NCBI RefSeq assembly: GCF_011492965.1 | Contig: NZ_CP045121.1 | Location: 3,286,001-3,350,000 of the forward strand | Origin: Rubrobacter marinus | GTDB lineage: Bacteria > Actinomycetota > Rubrobacteria > Rubrobacterales > Rubrobacteraceae | Direction of reading: 5' to 3' | Length of the DNA: 64,000 bases | Part shown: positions 35,100 through 46,309 of the stretch, piece after piece | Layout: each line of letters starts with the position of its first letter | Numbering within the stretch: the stretch's first letter is position 1 | The notes under the pieces: model-generated | The model's database searches: none | Told to the model about the DNA's origin: nothing | Seen by the model: the letters and a program-made list of their open reading frames with translations, nothing else | Made by a program: the position numbers and the translations under genes

Positions 35100-37852
35100 C
35101 TACTCCGCGCCCCGTTCCGGCTCGCGGGGGTTTCTCTCGGCGTTGAGCCTCGCCACCCGCTCGCGCAGGGCGGAGACGATGCGGTCCTTCGGCTCCTCCC
35201 CCTCGCCCTCCCGCTCCAGGTCTCCCGGGTCGAGGGGGGCGCCGAAGGCGACGGAGATGCCGGCGGGACGCGGCAGCAGCCTGCCCGGGGGCATCGCCTC
35301 GTACGAGCCGCGGATGGAGACCGGCACCACCGGGACGCGATGCTTGTCGAGCAGCATGCCGATGCCGGGCTTGAACGGCTGGAGCTCGCCGTCGGCGGAG
35401 CGCTGGCCCTCGGGGAACCAGACCAGGCCCCTCCCCTCCTTCAGCACCATCGCGCCGAAGGCGAGGCTCGAGGCGCCGGCGCGCTCGGGTCCACGGGGAA
35501 GGCCTGCGCGAGGCGGCTGACGGCGCGGGTGAGGGGGTTGCCAAAGGCCGCCCCGTCCAGCCGGCCCAGTGCGTCCTCGAGAGGACCCTCCGGTCGAGCG
35601 CCGCCGCAACGACGAACGAGTCGAGGTAGCTCAGGTGGTTGGGCGCGAGGACGAACGGCCCCTCCTTCGGCAGGTGCTCCGCCCCCTCGACCCTGAGCCG
35701 GAAAAACGCCTTCATCAGCCCCCGGTCGAGGGCGAAGAGGGCCCGGGCGCCCGCGCTCTGGGCGGGGCTCAACGGCTCCAGGTAGCGCTTCTGCTCGTCG
35801 CTCAGGGCCTCCTCGGGCTGCTCCAGCGGCGAGACGGGCCGGGCGGTGCCGTCCCCGGCGGCCTCGGCGACCTCGCGCAGCAGGTCGCGGACCGTGTCTA
35901 TGCGGGCGACGGCCTCCTCCCCGAGCTCCACGCCGGTCCTCTCCCCGATCTCCATCGTCAGGTTGATCCAGCCCAGGGAGTCCACCCGAGGTCGAGCTGG
36001 GGCTGGTATCGGGGAGAGCGGCTTCTCCTCGTAGCGGCGGGCGAGAAGCTCCCAGACCTCGCGGGCCCCCTCGTCCTCCAGAAGCTCGCGGTCCTCCGCC
36101 GCCATCTCCTCGACGGGGACGGGACCGGGGCCGCGTCCGCGCCCTCGTCGCCCGCCTTCGCCCGGTCGTAGCGCTCGGGGAGGAGGTGGCGGCGGAGCTT
36201 GCCGAGCTGGGTGTACTCCAGCGGCTCGCGGGTGACGGCGTAGTCGGAGACGCGCTGGTACGACGGGAGTCGTTTGGACCCCTCTTCTACCGCCGCGCGG
36301 ATAGCCTGGCCCGCGTCGTCGCCGACCTCGTCCCTCTCCGGTACGACGACGGCGACGAGCCTGCCGTCCTTCTGGAGCACCCCGACCTCGGCGATAGCGG
36401 GACTCCTGGCGTAGGCCTCCTCGACCGGCTCGGGCTGGACGTTCTTGCCGCCCTCGGTGACGATGAGGGTGGAGGCGCGGCCGGTGACGTAGAGGTAGCC
36501 GTCGTCGTCGAAGTAGCCGAGGTCGCCGGTGCGGAACCAGCCGTCCTCGTCGAGGACCCCCTCAGTCTCCTCGGGGCGGTTGCGGTAGCCGGAGAAGACG
36601 CCGGGGCCGCGGGCCAGGATCTCGCCCTCCCCGTTGGGCCTCTCCGTGCGCTCCGCGCCGTCCTCCTCGTCGGGCATCGCCGAGGGGTCGACGCGGACGG
36701 TGATGCCGGGGACCGGGCGCCCAACGCTCGCGAGCTTCCCCCCGTCGGGGAGCTTGAGCGAGAGGATCGGGGAGGTCTCCGTGAGCCCGTAGCCGACCGC
36801 CACCCGCCAGCCCATCCCCTCCAGCTTCTCGGCGAGGGCGGGATCGAGCGGCGCCCCGCCCGAGGCGAGCACGCGCAGCCTCGGCCCGATGCGCTTCCGC
36901 AGCGGGGCCATCAGGAGCTTACCGGCGTCGAGCCCCGTCCGGCGCCTTACATCCATCGAGAGGCGCATGGCCCTATCGAACAGCGAGGCGGCGACCCTGC
37001 CGCCGCCCTTCGCCCGCTCCTCTATCCCGGAGAAGAGGGCGTCGTAGAGGCGGGGGACGCCCACGATCAGGGAGACCTCCCCCTCCTTCAGGGCGCGGAC
37101 GAGCTGCGGGCCGGTGAGCGAGCGAGGCAAGACGATCGGGAGCCCGGCCGAGAGCGGCGTGAGCAGCCCGATCACGAACGGGTAGACGTGGTGCAGCGGG
37201 AGCGGCAGCAGGATGCGGTCGCTCTCCTCCAGAAGATCCGCGCCGAGGATCGTGCTCGTCTGAAACCGGAGGTTGCCGTGCGTCAGCGGCACCCCCTTCG
37301 GCGTCCCCGTCGTGCCGGAGGTGTAGAAGAGCGCCGCCGGGTCCTCCGGCCCCACCTCGGGCATCCCGACCTCCCCGTCGGAGAGCAGGCGCAGCCAGCT
37401 CCCCTCGTCGTCCTCCCCCCCGTCGAGCCGCACGAGCCTCGGCGCGTCGCCGAGGCCCTCCAGCTTCCCGGCCTGGGCCCCGCCGTGAAGATGAGCTTCG
37501 CCCCGAGTCCGCGAGGATGGCCCCGAGGGCGTCCTCCTCCAGCCCGGCGTCGAGGGGGACAACGACGGCGCCGCGCGAGAGCACGGCGAGGCAGGCCGCG
37601 ATCCACGCGGGGCTCCCGCAGCGTACAGGGCCACGTGGTCCCCTTGGAGACGCCGGCCTCGGCCAGCCCCGAGGCGAGACGCCCGACGCGCTCGGCCAGC
37701 TCGGCGTAGGTCCAGCGCTCGGCCCCCTCCTTCAGCATCGCGATCAGGGCCTCCCGGCCGCCCCTCTCCGGGAGGTTCTCGATGAGCGGCAGCAACGTGC
37801 GCGCCGCCCCTGCAACTTCGGTGTTCTGCTCGCGAAGGTCCTCGCCCAACAT
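35100..37852 (-). pseudogene. Fatty-acyl ligase - acyl carrier - acyltransferase (PlsC) fusion, multiply frameshifted
   Basis: About 915 residues when rejoined. The N-terminal ANL ligase has TYAELAERVGRLASGL, the P-loop YTSGTTGTPKG, YGLTETSP, TGDLGYFDDDGYLYVTGR and a late Lys (LGKLRRHL). A carrier-like domain follows, with Ser in LGVDSLGWINLTMEIGERTG. The C-terminal acyltransferase has the NHLSYLD (HX4D) and WFPEGQRSADG motifs. Single missing bases occur near 37636, 37617, 37504, 37481, 36121, 36005, 35990, 35546 and 35497, all in G/C runs. ATG 37852 has an AGGAGG site. Order is the reverse of E. coli Aas. Likely activates a fatty acid and transfers it to a lysolipid. Confidence 0.78.
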
Positions 37853-38027
37853 CTCCCGCGCCTCCTCCTGAGGGTTCACGGGGGCATTCTGCCCGTGGGC
37901 CTCACGGGGCGCATGGCTCCGGGGAACTATTTCTTCCAGCTTTGGGAACGTCCGGCCCGAGATCGAGAGGACGCGACGAGGGGCGGGACCTTCGGTAAGG
38001 TTACCCTCGTCCGCCCTCCGGATCCGC

Positions 38028-38400
38028 CTACGTGAAGAAGCGGGAGTAGCCGTCGGGGAGCGCGTTGCGGAGGCTCTGCAGCCTGTCGGGGCCGGCGGCC
38101 TCGCCGAGCACGGCCACGACCGCCCGGACGTGGGCCTCGACCTCGGGCGCGCGCTCCCCTCGCCCTGCCCCACCCGGTGCAGGAACTCGTCCGGGCTGGA
38201 GAGCTTCTCGGGCTCCGAGGGCTGGCTGCGCAGCCCATCCGCCAGCCCCTCGGGGAGCTGCTCGGAGAGCTGCGTGGCCTCGGCCTCGGGGAGGGCCTTG
38301 CCAGCGCCGACAGGGTCGACCGCGTCGCCCTCTCCGCCTCCTCGTAAGACCCGAGCCCGCCCCGCTGCCGGACGCCCTCCACAAACTTTTCGTACCGCAA
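38028..38400 (-). pseudogene. DUF2267 protein, frameshifted
   Basis: Starts TTG 38400 with GGAG upstream: YEKFVEGVRQRGGLGSYEEAERATRSTLSALG. Missing bases near 38302 and 38157 connect KALPEAEATQLSEQLPEGLADGLRSQPSEPEKLSSPDEFLHRVGQGEG with RAPEVEAHVRAVVAVLGEAAGPDRLQSLRNALPDGYSRFF. The corrected protein is about 124 residues and aligns with the 22809-23201 protein. Function unknown; probably stress-related by analogy only. Confidence 0.75.
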
Positions 38401-38801
38401 ACTCGCTCCTCTCGCTCTGCGCCGTTAGTCTCGCGGCGGCCGCATGCCGTCCGGTCCCCACCACTTACCCGCTCGCCCGGTCCGGGACTCTTGCGCGGCG
38501 CTCCGGAGCGCCGCAAGGCCATCGGGCGGGGCAAGGACCGGGCAACGACGCGGTCCCGGCCGTAGCGAGGCCAGCGCAGCGGGCAGAAGGTTCAGGGCGC
38601 GCGAACGTCCCGATGGCCGCGGGCTCCGTATCTCGTGCGAAAGCGCACCGGGATAGTCTCGCGACGGGCGACGGAAGCGAACCCCGTCACACGATCGTCC
38701 CCAAGATGTGAGCGGAGCCGCTACCCGGCGGGGCATACCTTGATAACTTACGTGTACCAAGATGGATCAGGCGCTTCACGAGAGTTTGGAGGCTCGCCAG
38801 C
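38401..38801. other. Intergenic region of about 400 nt upstream of menF
   Basis: No gene is supported on either strand. It sits between divergent units (DUF2267 on minus, menF on plus) and so should hold both promoters. The right end contains TAACTT (38744-38749) and the menF ribosome site GGAGG (38788-38792). I see nothing else organised. Confidence 0.5.
38744..38749 (+). promoter_or_regulatory. Candidate -10 of the men operon
   Basis: TAACTT in the only AT-rich patch before menF; transcription would begin near 38756 and leave a leader of about 45 nt. No clear -35. Confidence 0.35.
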
Positions 38802-40211
38802 TTGCTGAGTAGGGATTACGCGGGGGCCATATTCGAGAGGACCGACGCCCGGCGCGCGCTGGCCGAGGAGGTGGGCCGGGTCCTGGAGGGCAACGCCGGC
38901 CTGACGGCCGAGGAGCGGATCGTGCGCCTCGAGGTGCCCGCCGGCGACCTGGACCCGCTGCGCTGGCTCGGTTCGCAGGTTATGAGGCCGCGCTCTTTCT
39001 GGTCGGGCCGCGAGGACGGGACGGCCGTGGCCGCCGTCGGGGTCGCGGACGTCGTGGAGGGGGACGGGACGGCGCCGGACGCCTCGCTGCGCGAGCGGCT
39101 CGCGCTGTTGTCCTCGGGGGCGCGCTACTACGGCGGCCTGCGCTTCGATCCCGAGCGCGGCGCGGACGAGGAGTGGGGCGCGTTCGGGGCGCACCGCTTC
39201 GTCCTGCCGCGCTTCGAGCTGCTCCGCCGGGGCGACGAGGCGACGCTGGCCTGCAACCTTGTCCTGCCGCGCGACGCGGAGAGGGCCGGGGAGCTGTTGG
39301 ACGAGCTCGAAGGTCTGACGGTGCCCGAGGGATGGCCCGGCTCCGACGGTCCTCTGCCCACGCCCGTATCGCGCGTGGACCGTCCGGATCGGGCGGGGTG
39401 GGGCGAGAACGTACGCTCGGCGCTGGAGGCCTTCGAGGCGGGGAGGATGGACAAGGTCGTCCTCGCGCGCCGGGTCGACCTCGGGTTCGGGGAGGACCTC
39501 GACGCGGTCTCGCTGATGGAGACCTTGCGCGAGGCCACCCCCGGCTGCTTCCACTTCCTCGTGGAGCCCGAGGACGGGGCGGCGTTCCTCGGGGCGTCGC
39601 CGGAGAGGCTCTTCCGGCGCGAGGGGCGCGGGATCTCGAGCGAGGCCGTCGCCGGTACGCGTCCCCGGGGCGCCTCCGAGGTCGACGACGCGGAGCTGCG
39701 CGAGGAACTCCTGGGGAGCGCGAAGGACCAGGCCGAGCACTCCATCGTCCGGGTGAGCATCGAGGAGAGCCTCGGGGCGTTGTGCCGGGAGCTGAAGGTC
39801 GAGGACAGGGCCTCCGAGATGAAGCTGGCGCGGGGCCGGCACCTCGTGTCGAGGATACGCGGGATCCTCCGCGAGGGCGTCTCGGACGCCGACGTGCTCG
39901 CCGCGCTGCACCCGACGCCGGCCGTGGGGGGCTATCCGAAGGGCGAGGCGATCGGGGAGATACGGGCTCTGGAGCCCTTCGACCGCGGTTGGTACGCCGG
40001 ACCCATCGGGTGGATCGGGGCCGACGGGGCCGAGTTCGCCGTCGGGATACGCTCCGGGCTCGTGAGGGGCGGCAGGCTCTCGCTGTACTCCGGGGCCGGG
40101 ATCGTCGTCGGCTCGACCCCCGATGGGGAGTGGGCGGAGATAGAGCAGAAGATCTCGGACTTCACCAGGGTGTTCGGGCTTGACCCCGAAGAGCGCGACG
40201 CCCGCGCTTAA
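38802..40211 (+). CDS. menF: Isochorismate synthase
   Basis: 469 residues. Converts chorismate to isochorismate, first committed step of menaquinone synthesis. The chorismate-binding domain is complete: GRMDKVVLARRVDL, FLGASPERLFRREG, the conserved SEAVAGTRPRG, HSIVRVSIEESL, LHPTPAVGGYPK and the AEFAVGIRSGLV end. TTG 38802 is 9 nt from GGAGG. It overlaps menD by 32 nt. menaquinone context separates it from siderophore EntC-type enzymes. Intact. Confidence 0.94.
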   Translation: MLSRDYAGAIFERTDARRALAEEVGRVLEGNAGLTAEERIVRLEVPAGDLDPLRWLGSQVMRPRSFWSGREDGTAVAAVGVADVVEGDGTAPDASLRERLALLSSGARYYGGLRFDPERGADEEWGAFGAHRFVLPRFELLRRGDEATLACNLVLPRDAERAGELLDELEGLTVPEGWPGSDGPLPTPVSRVDRPDRAGWGENVRSALEAFEAGRMDKVVLARRVDLGFGEDLDAVSLMETLREATPGCFHFLVEPEDGAAFLGASPERLFRREGRGISSEAVAGTRPRGASEVDDAELREELLGSAKDQAEHSIVRVSIEESLGALCRELKVEDRASEMKLARGRHLVSRIRGILREGVSDADVLAALHPTPAVGGYPKGEAIGEIRALEPFDRGWYAGPIGWIGADGAEFAVGIRSGLVRGGRLSLYSGAGIVVGSTPDGEWAEIEQKISDFTRVFGLDPEERDARA

Positions 40212-41922
40212 CCGCCTCTGGGCGGACCTGATCGTCGAGGAGCTCGTGCGCTCGGGCGTCGGGCTCTTCTGCGTGGCGCCCGGCTCCCGCTCCACCCCGA
40301 TGGTCGCGGCGCTCGCCCGCAACCCCAAGGCCCGCTCCCTCGTCCACTTCGACGAGCGCGGCACCTCGTTCGCGGCCCTCGGGTACGCGAGGGCGACGGG
40401 CGCTCCGGCCGCCTGGATCACGACCTCCGGCACCGCCGTCGCCAACGGGCTGCCCGCCGTGGTCGAGGCCTCCGTCGACGGCGTGCCGATGATCCTGCTC
40501 ACCGCAGACCGCCCGCCCGAGCTCCGCCAGACCGGCGCCAACCAGACCATCGACCAGCCCGACATCTTCGGCGACTTCGTCCGCTGGCGCTTCGACCTGC
40601 CCGCCCCGGACCCCGAGATCGACCCCGCGATGGTCCTTACGACCATGGACCAGGCCGTCTACCGCTCCCGCCGCTCCCCCTCCGGCCCCGTCCACCTGAA
40701 CCTGATGTTCCGCGAGCCTTTCCTGCCGGACGGCGACGACGAACCCACGGGCGGCCCAACCTCGTGGAGAGCGAGCGCCCGCCCCTACACCCGCTACGCG
40801 GCCACGAGGCCCGCCGTAGACGACGCGGAGGTGGCGCTGGTCCGGGACGCCCTGGGCCCCGTCGGGCGCGGCCTCGTCGTCGCCGGGCGGCTCCCCTCGC
40901 GCGAGCAGGGCGAGGCGGTCGTGGGGCTCGCGGAGTCTCTAGGCTGGCCGCTCCTCCCGGACGTGGGCTCCCAGGTCAGGCTCGGGCCGTCCTCGCCGAA
41001 CGTCGTCGCCCACTACGACGCGCTGCTGGCGAGCGAGGCCTTCGCGGGCTCGCACGCGCCGGAGGCCGTGCTGCACGTCGGCGGACGCGCGCTCTCCAAG
41101 CGCCTCGAGAAATTCCTGGCCGCCGCCCGCCCCGACCCGCACGTCGTCGTGCGCGAGAACCCGTTCCGCCTGGACCCGAGCCACCGCGTCACGCACAGCG
41201 TCGAGGCCGACGTAGCGGTTTTCTGCGCCTCCCTGGGCAAGGCGGCGCGGAAGGCCCCGAAGGACGGCTGGCTCTCGTCCTGGCGCGAGGCCTCCGAGGG
41301 GGTTGGGCGGACTTTGGATCTCCTGCTCCCGGAGACCGCGGAGCTGACCGAGCCGCTCGTGGCGCGCCTCGTCTCGCGGCACACGCCCGAGGGTCACGGC
41401 CTGGTCGTGGGGAACAGCATGCCCATACGGGACCTCGACACCTTCGCCACGACCGACGGCGCGCCCCTCCCGGTCGCGGCCAATCGGGGCGCGAGCGGCA
41501 TAGACGGCACCGTCGCCACGACCGCCGGCTTCGCCCGCGGCCTCGGCGCTCCGGTTACGCTCGTCCTCGGGGACCTCGCCCTGCTCCACGACCTCAACTC
41601 TCTCGCGATGCTCCGCGACCTGCCGGTGACCGTGGTCGTCGTGAACAACGACGGCGGCGGCATCTTCTCGTTCCTGCCGGTCGCCGGGCACGGGGAGCTC
41701 TTCGAGCCCTACTTCGGGACGCCGCAGGGCGTAACGTTCGAGGCGGCGGCGAGCATGTTCGGGCTCCCCTACGAGAGCCCGCGCACGGCGGATGAGTTCG
41801 TCGAAGCGTACCGGTCGTCCCGCGCCCGGGGCGGCTCGACCGTGATCGAGGTGAAGACCGTCCGCGAGGAGAACCTAGCGCTACACCGCGAGCTTCTGGC
41901 GGAGGTCTGGAAGCGCCTCTGA
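40180..41922 (+). CDS. menD: SEPHCHC synthase (MenD)
   Basis: 580 residues. TPP-dependent enzyme joining 2-oxoglutarate and isochorismate. Shows VAPGSRSTPMVAALA, HFDERGTSFAALGYARATG, SGTAVANGLPAVVEAS, TADRPPELRQTGANQTIDQ, and in the C-terminal domain NRGASGIDGTVATTAGFA and LGDLALLHDLNSL, the TPP/metal motif, then VNNDGGGIFSFLP. TTG 40180 lies inside the menF end, so translation is coupled. Intact and full length. Confidence 0.95.
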   Translation: MTPKSATPALNRLWADLIVEELVRSGVGLFCVAPGSRSTPMVAALARNPKARSLVHFDERGTSFAALGYARATGAPAAWITTSGTAVANGLPAVVEASVDGVPMILLTADRPPELRQTGANQTIDQPDIFGDFVRWRFDLPAPDPEIDPAMVLTTMDQAVYRSRRSPSGPVHLNLMFREPFLPDGDDEPTGGPTSWRASARPYTRYAATRPAVDDAEVALVRDALGPVGRGLVVAGRLPSREQGEAVVGLAESLGWPLLPDVGSQVRLGPSSPNVVAHYDALLASEAFAGSHAPEAVLHVGGRALSKRLEKFLAAARPDPHVVVRENPFRLDPSHRVTHSVEADVAVFCASLGKAARKAPKDGWLSSWREASEGVGRTLDLLLPETAELTEPLVARLVSRHTPEGHGLVVGNSMPIRDLDTFATTDGAPLPVAANRGASGIDGTVATTAGFARGLGAPVTLVLGDLALLHDLNSLAMLRDLPVTVVVVNNDGGGIFSFLPVAGHGELFEPYFGTPQGVTFEAAASMFGLPYESPRTADEFVEAYRSSRARGGSTVIEVKTVREENLALHRELLAEVWKRL

Positions 41923-42007
41923 TGGGAGCGCTCGTCGGCCCGCTCCGTGCCCCGGTCGGCGTTCGAGGGCCGGCCGAGCAACGCGCTCTCTCCCGCTTCG
42001 GTTCGTC

Positions 42008-42775
42008 TTGGCAGCGCTGAGCTACGCCACTCTCGGAGCCTCCGGAAGGCCGGCCGTCCTCTTTCTGCACGGCTTCATGGGCTCCTCCGGGGACTGGCGG
42101 GAGGTCTTGCAGGCGATCGGGGACGAGGCGTTCGCCGTGGCCGTGGACCTGCCGGGGCACGGAGCTTCGCTGGGGCTCCCGCCGGAGGTCTACGCCTTCG
42201 AGGGCGCGGCGCGGGCCGTGATCGGCGTGCTGAACGAGCTCGGCATAGATCGGGCGTCGCTCGTCGGCTACTCGATGGGCGGCCGGCTCGCGCTCTACCT
42301 CGCGCTACGCCACCCGGAGCGGTGCAGCGGCCTGTTTCTGGAGTCGGCCTCCCCGGGGCTCCGGGACGCGGAGGAGAGGGCTTCGCGCCGCGCCGCCGAC
42401 GAGGAGAAGGCACGCCGGCTCGAATCCGAAGACTTCGAAACGTTCCTCCGGGACTGGTACCGGCAGCCGCTCTTCGCGTCGCTCGCGCGCGACGAGGGGC
42501 TGCTGCGGCGTACGCTCGAGGAGCGCCGTCGCAACGACCCGGCGGAGCTTGCGCGCTCCCTGCGGGGCATGGGGACCGGGAGCCAGCCTTCTCTGTGGGA
42601 GGAGCTTTCGGGGCTTCGGGTCCCGGCGCTCGCCGTCGCGGGGGAGTTGGACGAGAAGTTCGTCGGGATTTCCCGGCGCATGGCCGAGCTCGGGCCGTGT
42701 ATCGAGGCAGCTACCGTGCCCGGCGTCGGTCACAACGTACGCGCCGAGGCCCGGAGGCGTACGCCGGTTTGCTGA
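42008..42775 (+). CDS. menH: SHCHC synthase (MenH), 3' end frameshifted
   Basis: 255 residues as given. Alpha/beta hydrolase fold enzyme that removes pyruvate from [31 protein letters not shown], nucleophile [27 protein letters not shown] and the His in GVGHNVRAE. One C is missing near 42753; corrected, the end is [16 protein letters not shown] and the TAA falls at 42796-42798, inside the TATAAT of menB. TTG 42008 lacks a clear ribosome site, so its start is the least sure of the operon. Confidence 0.85.
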   Translation: MAALSYATLGASGRPAVLFLHGFMGSSGDWREVLQAIGDEAFAVAVDLPGHGASLGLPPEVYAFEGAARAVIGVLNELGIDRASLVGYSMGGRLALYLALRHPERCSGLFLESASPGLRDAEERASRRAADEEKARRLESEDFETFLRDWYRQPLFASLARDEGLLRRTLEERRRNDPAELARSLRGMGTGSQPSLWEELSGLRVPALAVAGELDEKFVGISRRMAELGPCIEAATVPGVGHNVRAEARRRTPVC

Positions 42776-42793
42776 AAGCCCGGCTGCGGTCCC

Positions 42794-42799
42794 TATAAT
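42794..42799 (+). promoter_or_regulatory. TATAAT -10 of leaderless menB, containing the menH stop
   Basis: Perfect consensus TATAAT ending 7 nt before ATG 42807. After correcting the menH frameshift, the TAA at 42796-42798 is the menH stop codon, so one hexamer serves both genes. Confidence 0.65.
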
Positions 42800-42806
42800 C
42801 ACCTGC

Positions 42807-43658
<852 letters not shown>

Positions 43659-43668
43659 ACTCCAAACC

Positions 43669-44769
43669 GTGAAGGTTACCGGCTTCGGCCTCTACCGCTT
43701 CCGGCTGCCGCTGACCGCCCCCCTCGTGCTCAAGGGCGAGACCGTGCGCCACCGCGAGGGCCTCCTGCTGAGGCTCGACGGGGCGGGCGGCGCGGTGGGC
43801 TGGGGCGAAGCGTCGCCGCTCCCGGGCTTCAGCCGGGAGGTCCTGCCCGAGGCCGCGCGGGAGCTTCACGGCCTGGCGGAGTCCGTGGTCGGTCGGGGGG
43901 TGCCCGAGGCTCGGCCGGGCGCCGGCCTCGACGGCGCGCCCGGCTTCACGGACGCCGCGCCCTCGGTCCGGTTCGGGTGCGAGCTGGCCCTGTGGAACCT
44001 GTACGCGGCGGCTCGCGGCGTGGCGCTGCCGGAGGTCGTCTCCCCGCGCTTCAGGGCGGTCGTGCCCGCGAACGGGCTGCTGGCCGGCTCGCCCACCGAG
44101 GTGCTCGGGGGTGCGCGCCGGATGCGGGCGGAGGGCTACGAGGCCGCGAAGCTGAAGGTCGGCGGGCGGCCGGTGGGGGAAGACGTCGCGCTCGTGCGAA
44201 CGGTGCGAGAGGCCCTGGGCGGGGACGTCTCGCTGCGGCTGGACGCGAACCGGGCCTGGGGTACGCAAGAGGCGCTGGAGTTCGCGCGGGGGATCGAGGG
44301 GGTCGGGATCGAGTACCTGGAGGAGCCCCTGGAGGAGCCCGCCGACCTGGGGAGCTTCGCGCGCGCCTGCGGCGTCCCGGTCGCGCTCGACGAGTCGCTG
44401 GTCGGGATGGCCCCCGAAGCACTCGGTGCCCACCGCTACGCCGTTGCGGTCGTGATCAAACCGTCCCTGATCGGCGGCCTCTCCCGCGCGCTGGACCTGG
44501 CGAACCGGGCTCTGGACCTCGGCATGCGGCCCGTCGTGAGCTCGGCCTACGAGAGCGGCGTGGGGACGGCGGCCCTGGTGGCGCTCGCGGCCGGGATCGG
44601 CGACGAGGGGGTGCCGGCCGGGCTGGACACCTACCGGCGCCTCGCCGGGGACGTGATCGAACCGCGCCTCCCCCTACCGGCCCCGCGCATCGACGTCCGG
44701 GAGACGGTGGAGGCCGCGCACGACGTCGTCCCCGGAAGGCTCTCCCCGGAGGCAGAGCCCATCGGTTAA
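43669..44769 (+). CDS. menC: o-Succinylbenzoate synthase
   Basis: 366 residues. Enolase-superfamily dehydratase making o-succinylbenzoate. The catalytic set is complete: KLKVGG (second Lys), LRLDANRAW (Asp), YLEEPLEEP (Glu), ALDES (Asp) and VIKPSLIGG (Lys). N-terminal capping domain includes LVLKGETVRHREGLLLRL and WGEASPLPGFSRE. GTG 43669 is leaderless. The TAA stop (44767-44769) is the first half of the menE -10. A dual N-acylamino-acid racemase role, known in the family, is possible but the operon argues for OSBS. Confidence 0.94.
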   Translation: MKVTGFGLYRFRLPLTAPLVLKGETVRHREGLLLRLDGAGGAVGWGEASPLPGFSREVLPEAARELHGLAESVVGRGVPEARPGAGLDGAPGFTDAAPSVRFGCELALWNLYAAARGVALPEVVSPRFRAVVPANGLLAGSPTEVLGGARRMRAEGYEAAKLKVGGRPVGEDVALVRTVREALGGDVSLRLDANRAWGTQEALEFARGIEGVGIEYLEEPLEEPADLGSFARACGVPVALDESLVGMAPEALGAHRYAVAVVIKPSLIGGLSRALDLANRALDLGMRPVVSSAYESGVGTAALVALAAGIGDEGVPAGLDTYRRLAGDVIEPRLPLPAPRIDVRETVEAAHDVVPGRLSPEAEPIG

Positions 44770-44772
44770 CAT
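44767..44772 (+). promoter_or_regulatory. TAACAT -10 of leaderless menE, containing the menC stop
   Basis: TAACAT ends 6 nt before GTG 44779; its TAA is the menC stop codon. Confidence 0.6.
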
Positions 44773-44778
44773 CACCCC

Positions 44779-46224
44779 GTGAAACGGAGACCCGAGGGAC
44801 CCACGATCCCCTGCGCGCTGCGCGAGAGCGCCCTCGCCGCGCCGGACGCCCCGGCCATCCTCGGACCCGCCGGCACAATCACCTACGCGGAGCTGGACGG
44901 GCGCGTCTCCGCGGCGGCCGGCCGGCTCGCCGACGCGGGTTGCACCCCCGGAGCGCGCGTGGCGCTCCGCATGGAGAAGGACGAACGCTACGTCGTGCTG
45001 CTCCTCGCCGCGCTGCGCGCCGGATGCGTCGTCTGCCCGGTGAGCACCCGCGTCCCGCCGGAGGGCGTCCCGGCGCTCCTGCGCGTCGCCCGCCCTTCTG
45101 CCCTGGTCTCCGACGTGGAACTCCCCATCCCGGAGACGAAGGGCCTGGCCGTGATGGGGCCGGAGGGGCTCGACCCGGGGGAGACGGAGGGCGCGCGGCC
45201 CGGGGAGCATATCCTCGTCCCCACGGATCGTCCGGCCACGATCGTGTTCACCTCCGGCAGCACGGGCACGCCGAAAGCCGCCCTCCACACCGTCGGCAAC
45301 CACCACTACAGCGCGCTGGGCTCCGGGGAGAACATCCCGCTCGGGCCGGGCGACCGCTGGCTGCACTCGCTGCCGCTCTACCACGTCGGCGGGCTCTCGA
45401 TCGTCTTCCGGTGCCTCCTCGCGGGCGCGGCGATGTCGTTCCCGGAGCCCGACGTTCCGCTCGGGGAGTCCCTCGCCCAGAGCGGCGCCACCCACGTCTC
45501 GCTCGTCGCCACCCAGCTCCGGCGGCTGCTCTCCGAGGAGGCGTCTCTCGGGGCGCTTCGCGCCATTCTGCTGGGGGGCGGGCCGGTGCCGGAGGCGCTC
45601 GTGGACGAGGCGCTGGAGCTCGGCCTGCCGATCCACACGAGCTACGGCCTCACCGAGACGTCTTCGCAGGCGACCACCACGCCGCCGGGCGCCTCGCGGG
45701 AGGTGCTGCGCACCTCGGGGCGGGCGCTGCCGTACAGGGAGGTCGCGGTGGCGGGGGACGGCGAGATCCTGGTCCGCGGCGAGACGCTCTTCGCCGGCTA
45801 CGTCGAGGGGGACGGGCTGGACCGGCGCGTCGACGAGGCGGGCTGGTTCCACACGAAGGACCTCGGGGAGCTGGACTCCGGCGGCTACCTGCGGGTCAGG
45901 GGCCGCAAGGACAACCTGTTCGTCTCCGGCGGCGAGAACGTACAGCCCGAGGAGATCGAGGAGGCGCTCTACCGGATCGAGGGTGTCGAAGGGGCCGTGG
46001 TGGTCCCGGTCCCGGACGAGGAGTTCGGGGAGAGGCCCGTCGCTTTCGTGCGCGCCGGCGACGGCCGTCCCCTGGAGAGCCTCGCGCAGGCCCTGGAGCC
46101 GGTCCTGCCACGCTTCAAGATCCCCGTCGCCTTCCACCCCTGGCCCGAACGGCCCGGCCCGGAGGGCATGAAGGTGGACCGCGCCGGGTTCCGGGCGCTC
46201 GCCCGGCGACAAGGGGAGCCCTGA
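44779..46224 (+). CDS. menE: o-Succinylbenzoate-CoA ligase
   Basis: 481 residues. ANL-superfamily ligase activating OSB with ATP and CoA. P-loop FTSGSTGTPKA, YHVGGLSI, YGLTETSSQ, then the hinge RKDNLFVSGGENVQPEEIE and the C-terminal Lys in GMKVDR. Full length and intact. GTG 44779 is leaderless. It is the last gene of the plus-strand men operon; menA converges from the other side with a hairpin between. Confidence 0.93.
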   Translation: MKRRPEGPTIPCALRESALAAPDAPAILGPAGTITYAELDGRVSAAAGRLADAGCTPGARVALRMEKDERYVVLLLAALRAGCVVCPVSTRVPPEGVPALLRVARPSALVSDVELPIPETKGLAVMGPEGLDPGETEGARPGEHILVPTDRPATIVFTSGSTGTPKAALHTVGNHHYSALGSGENIPLGPGDRWLHSLPLYHVGGLSIVFRCLLAGAAMSFPEPDVPLGESLAQSGATHVSLVATQLRRLLSEEASLGALRAILLGGGPVPEALVDEALELGLPIHTSYGLTETSSQATTTPPGASREVLRTSGRALPYREVAVAGDGEILVRGETLFAGYVEGDGLDRRVDEAGWFHTKDLGELDSGGYLRVRGRKDNLFVSGGENVQPEEIEEALYRIEGVEGAVVVPVPDEEFGERPVAFVRAGDGRPLESLAQALEPVLPRFKIPVAFHPWPERPGPEGMKVDRAGFRALARRQGEP

Positions 46225-46276
46225 GACCGGACGCCCCGGCGCCCGCGATCCCCCCGTTACGCCCGAGCGCGACGCT

Positions 46277-46293
46277 CGCGGACCGCGTCCGCG
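46277..46293. terminator. Hairpin between menE and menA
   Basis: CGCGGAC, CGC loop, GTCCGCG: a 7-bp GC-rich stem between convergent genes. Short, without a clear T-tract. Confidence 0.45.
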
Positions 46294-46309
46294 GCGCCGA
46301 TCGCCTGGG

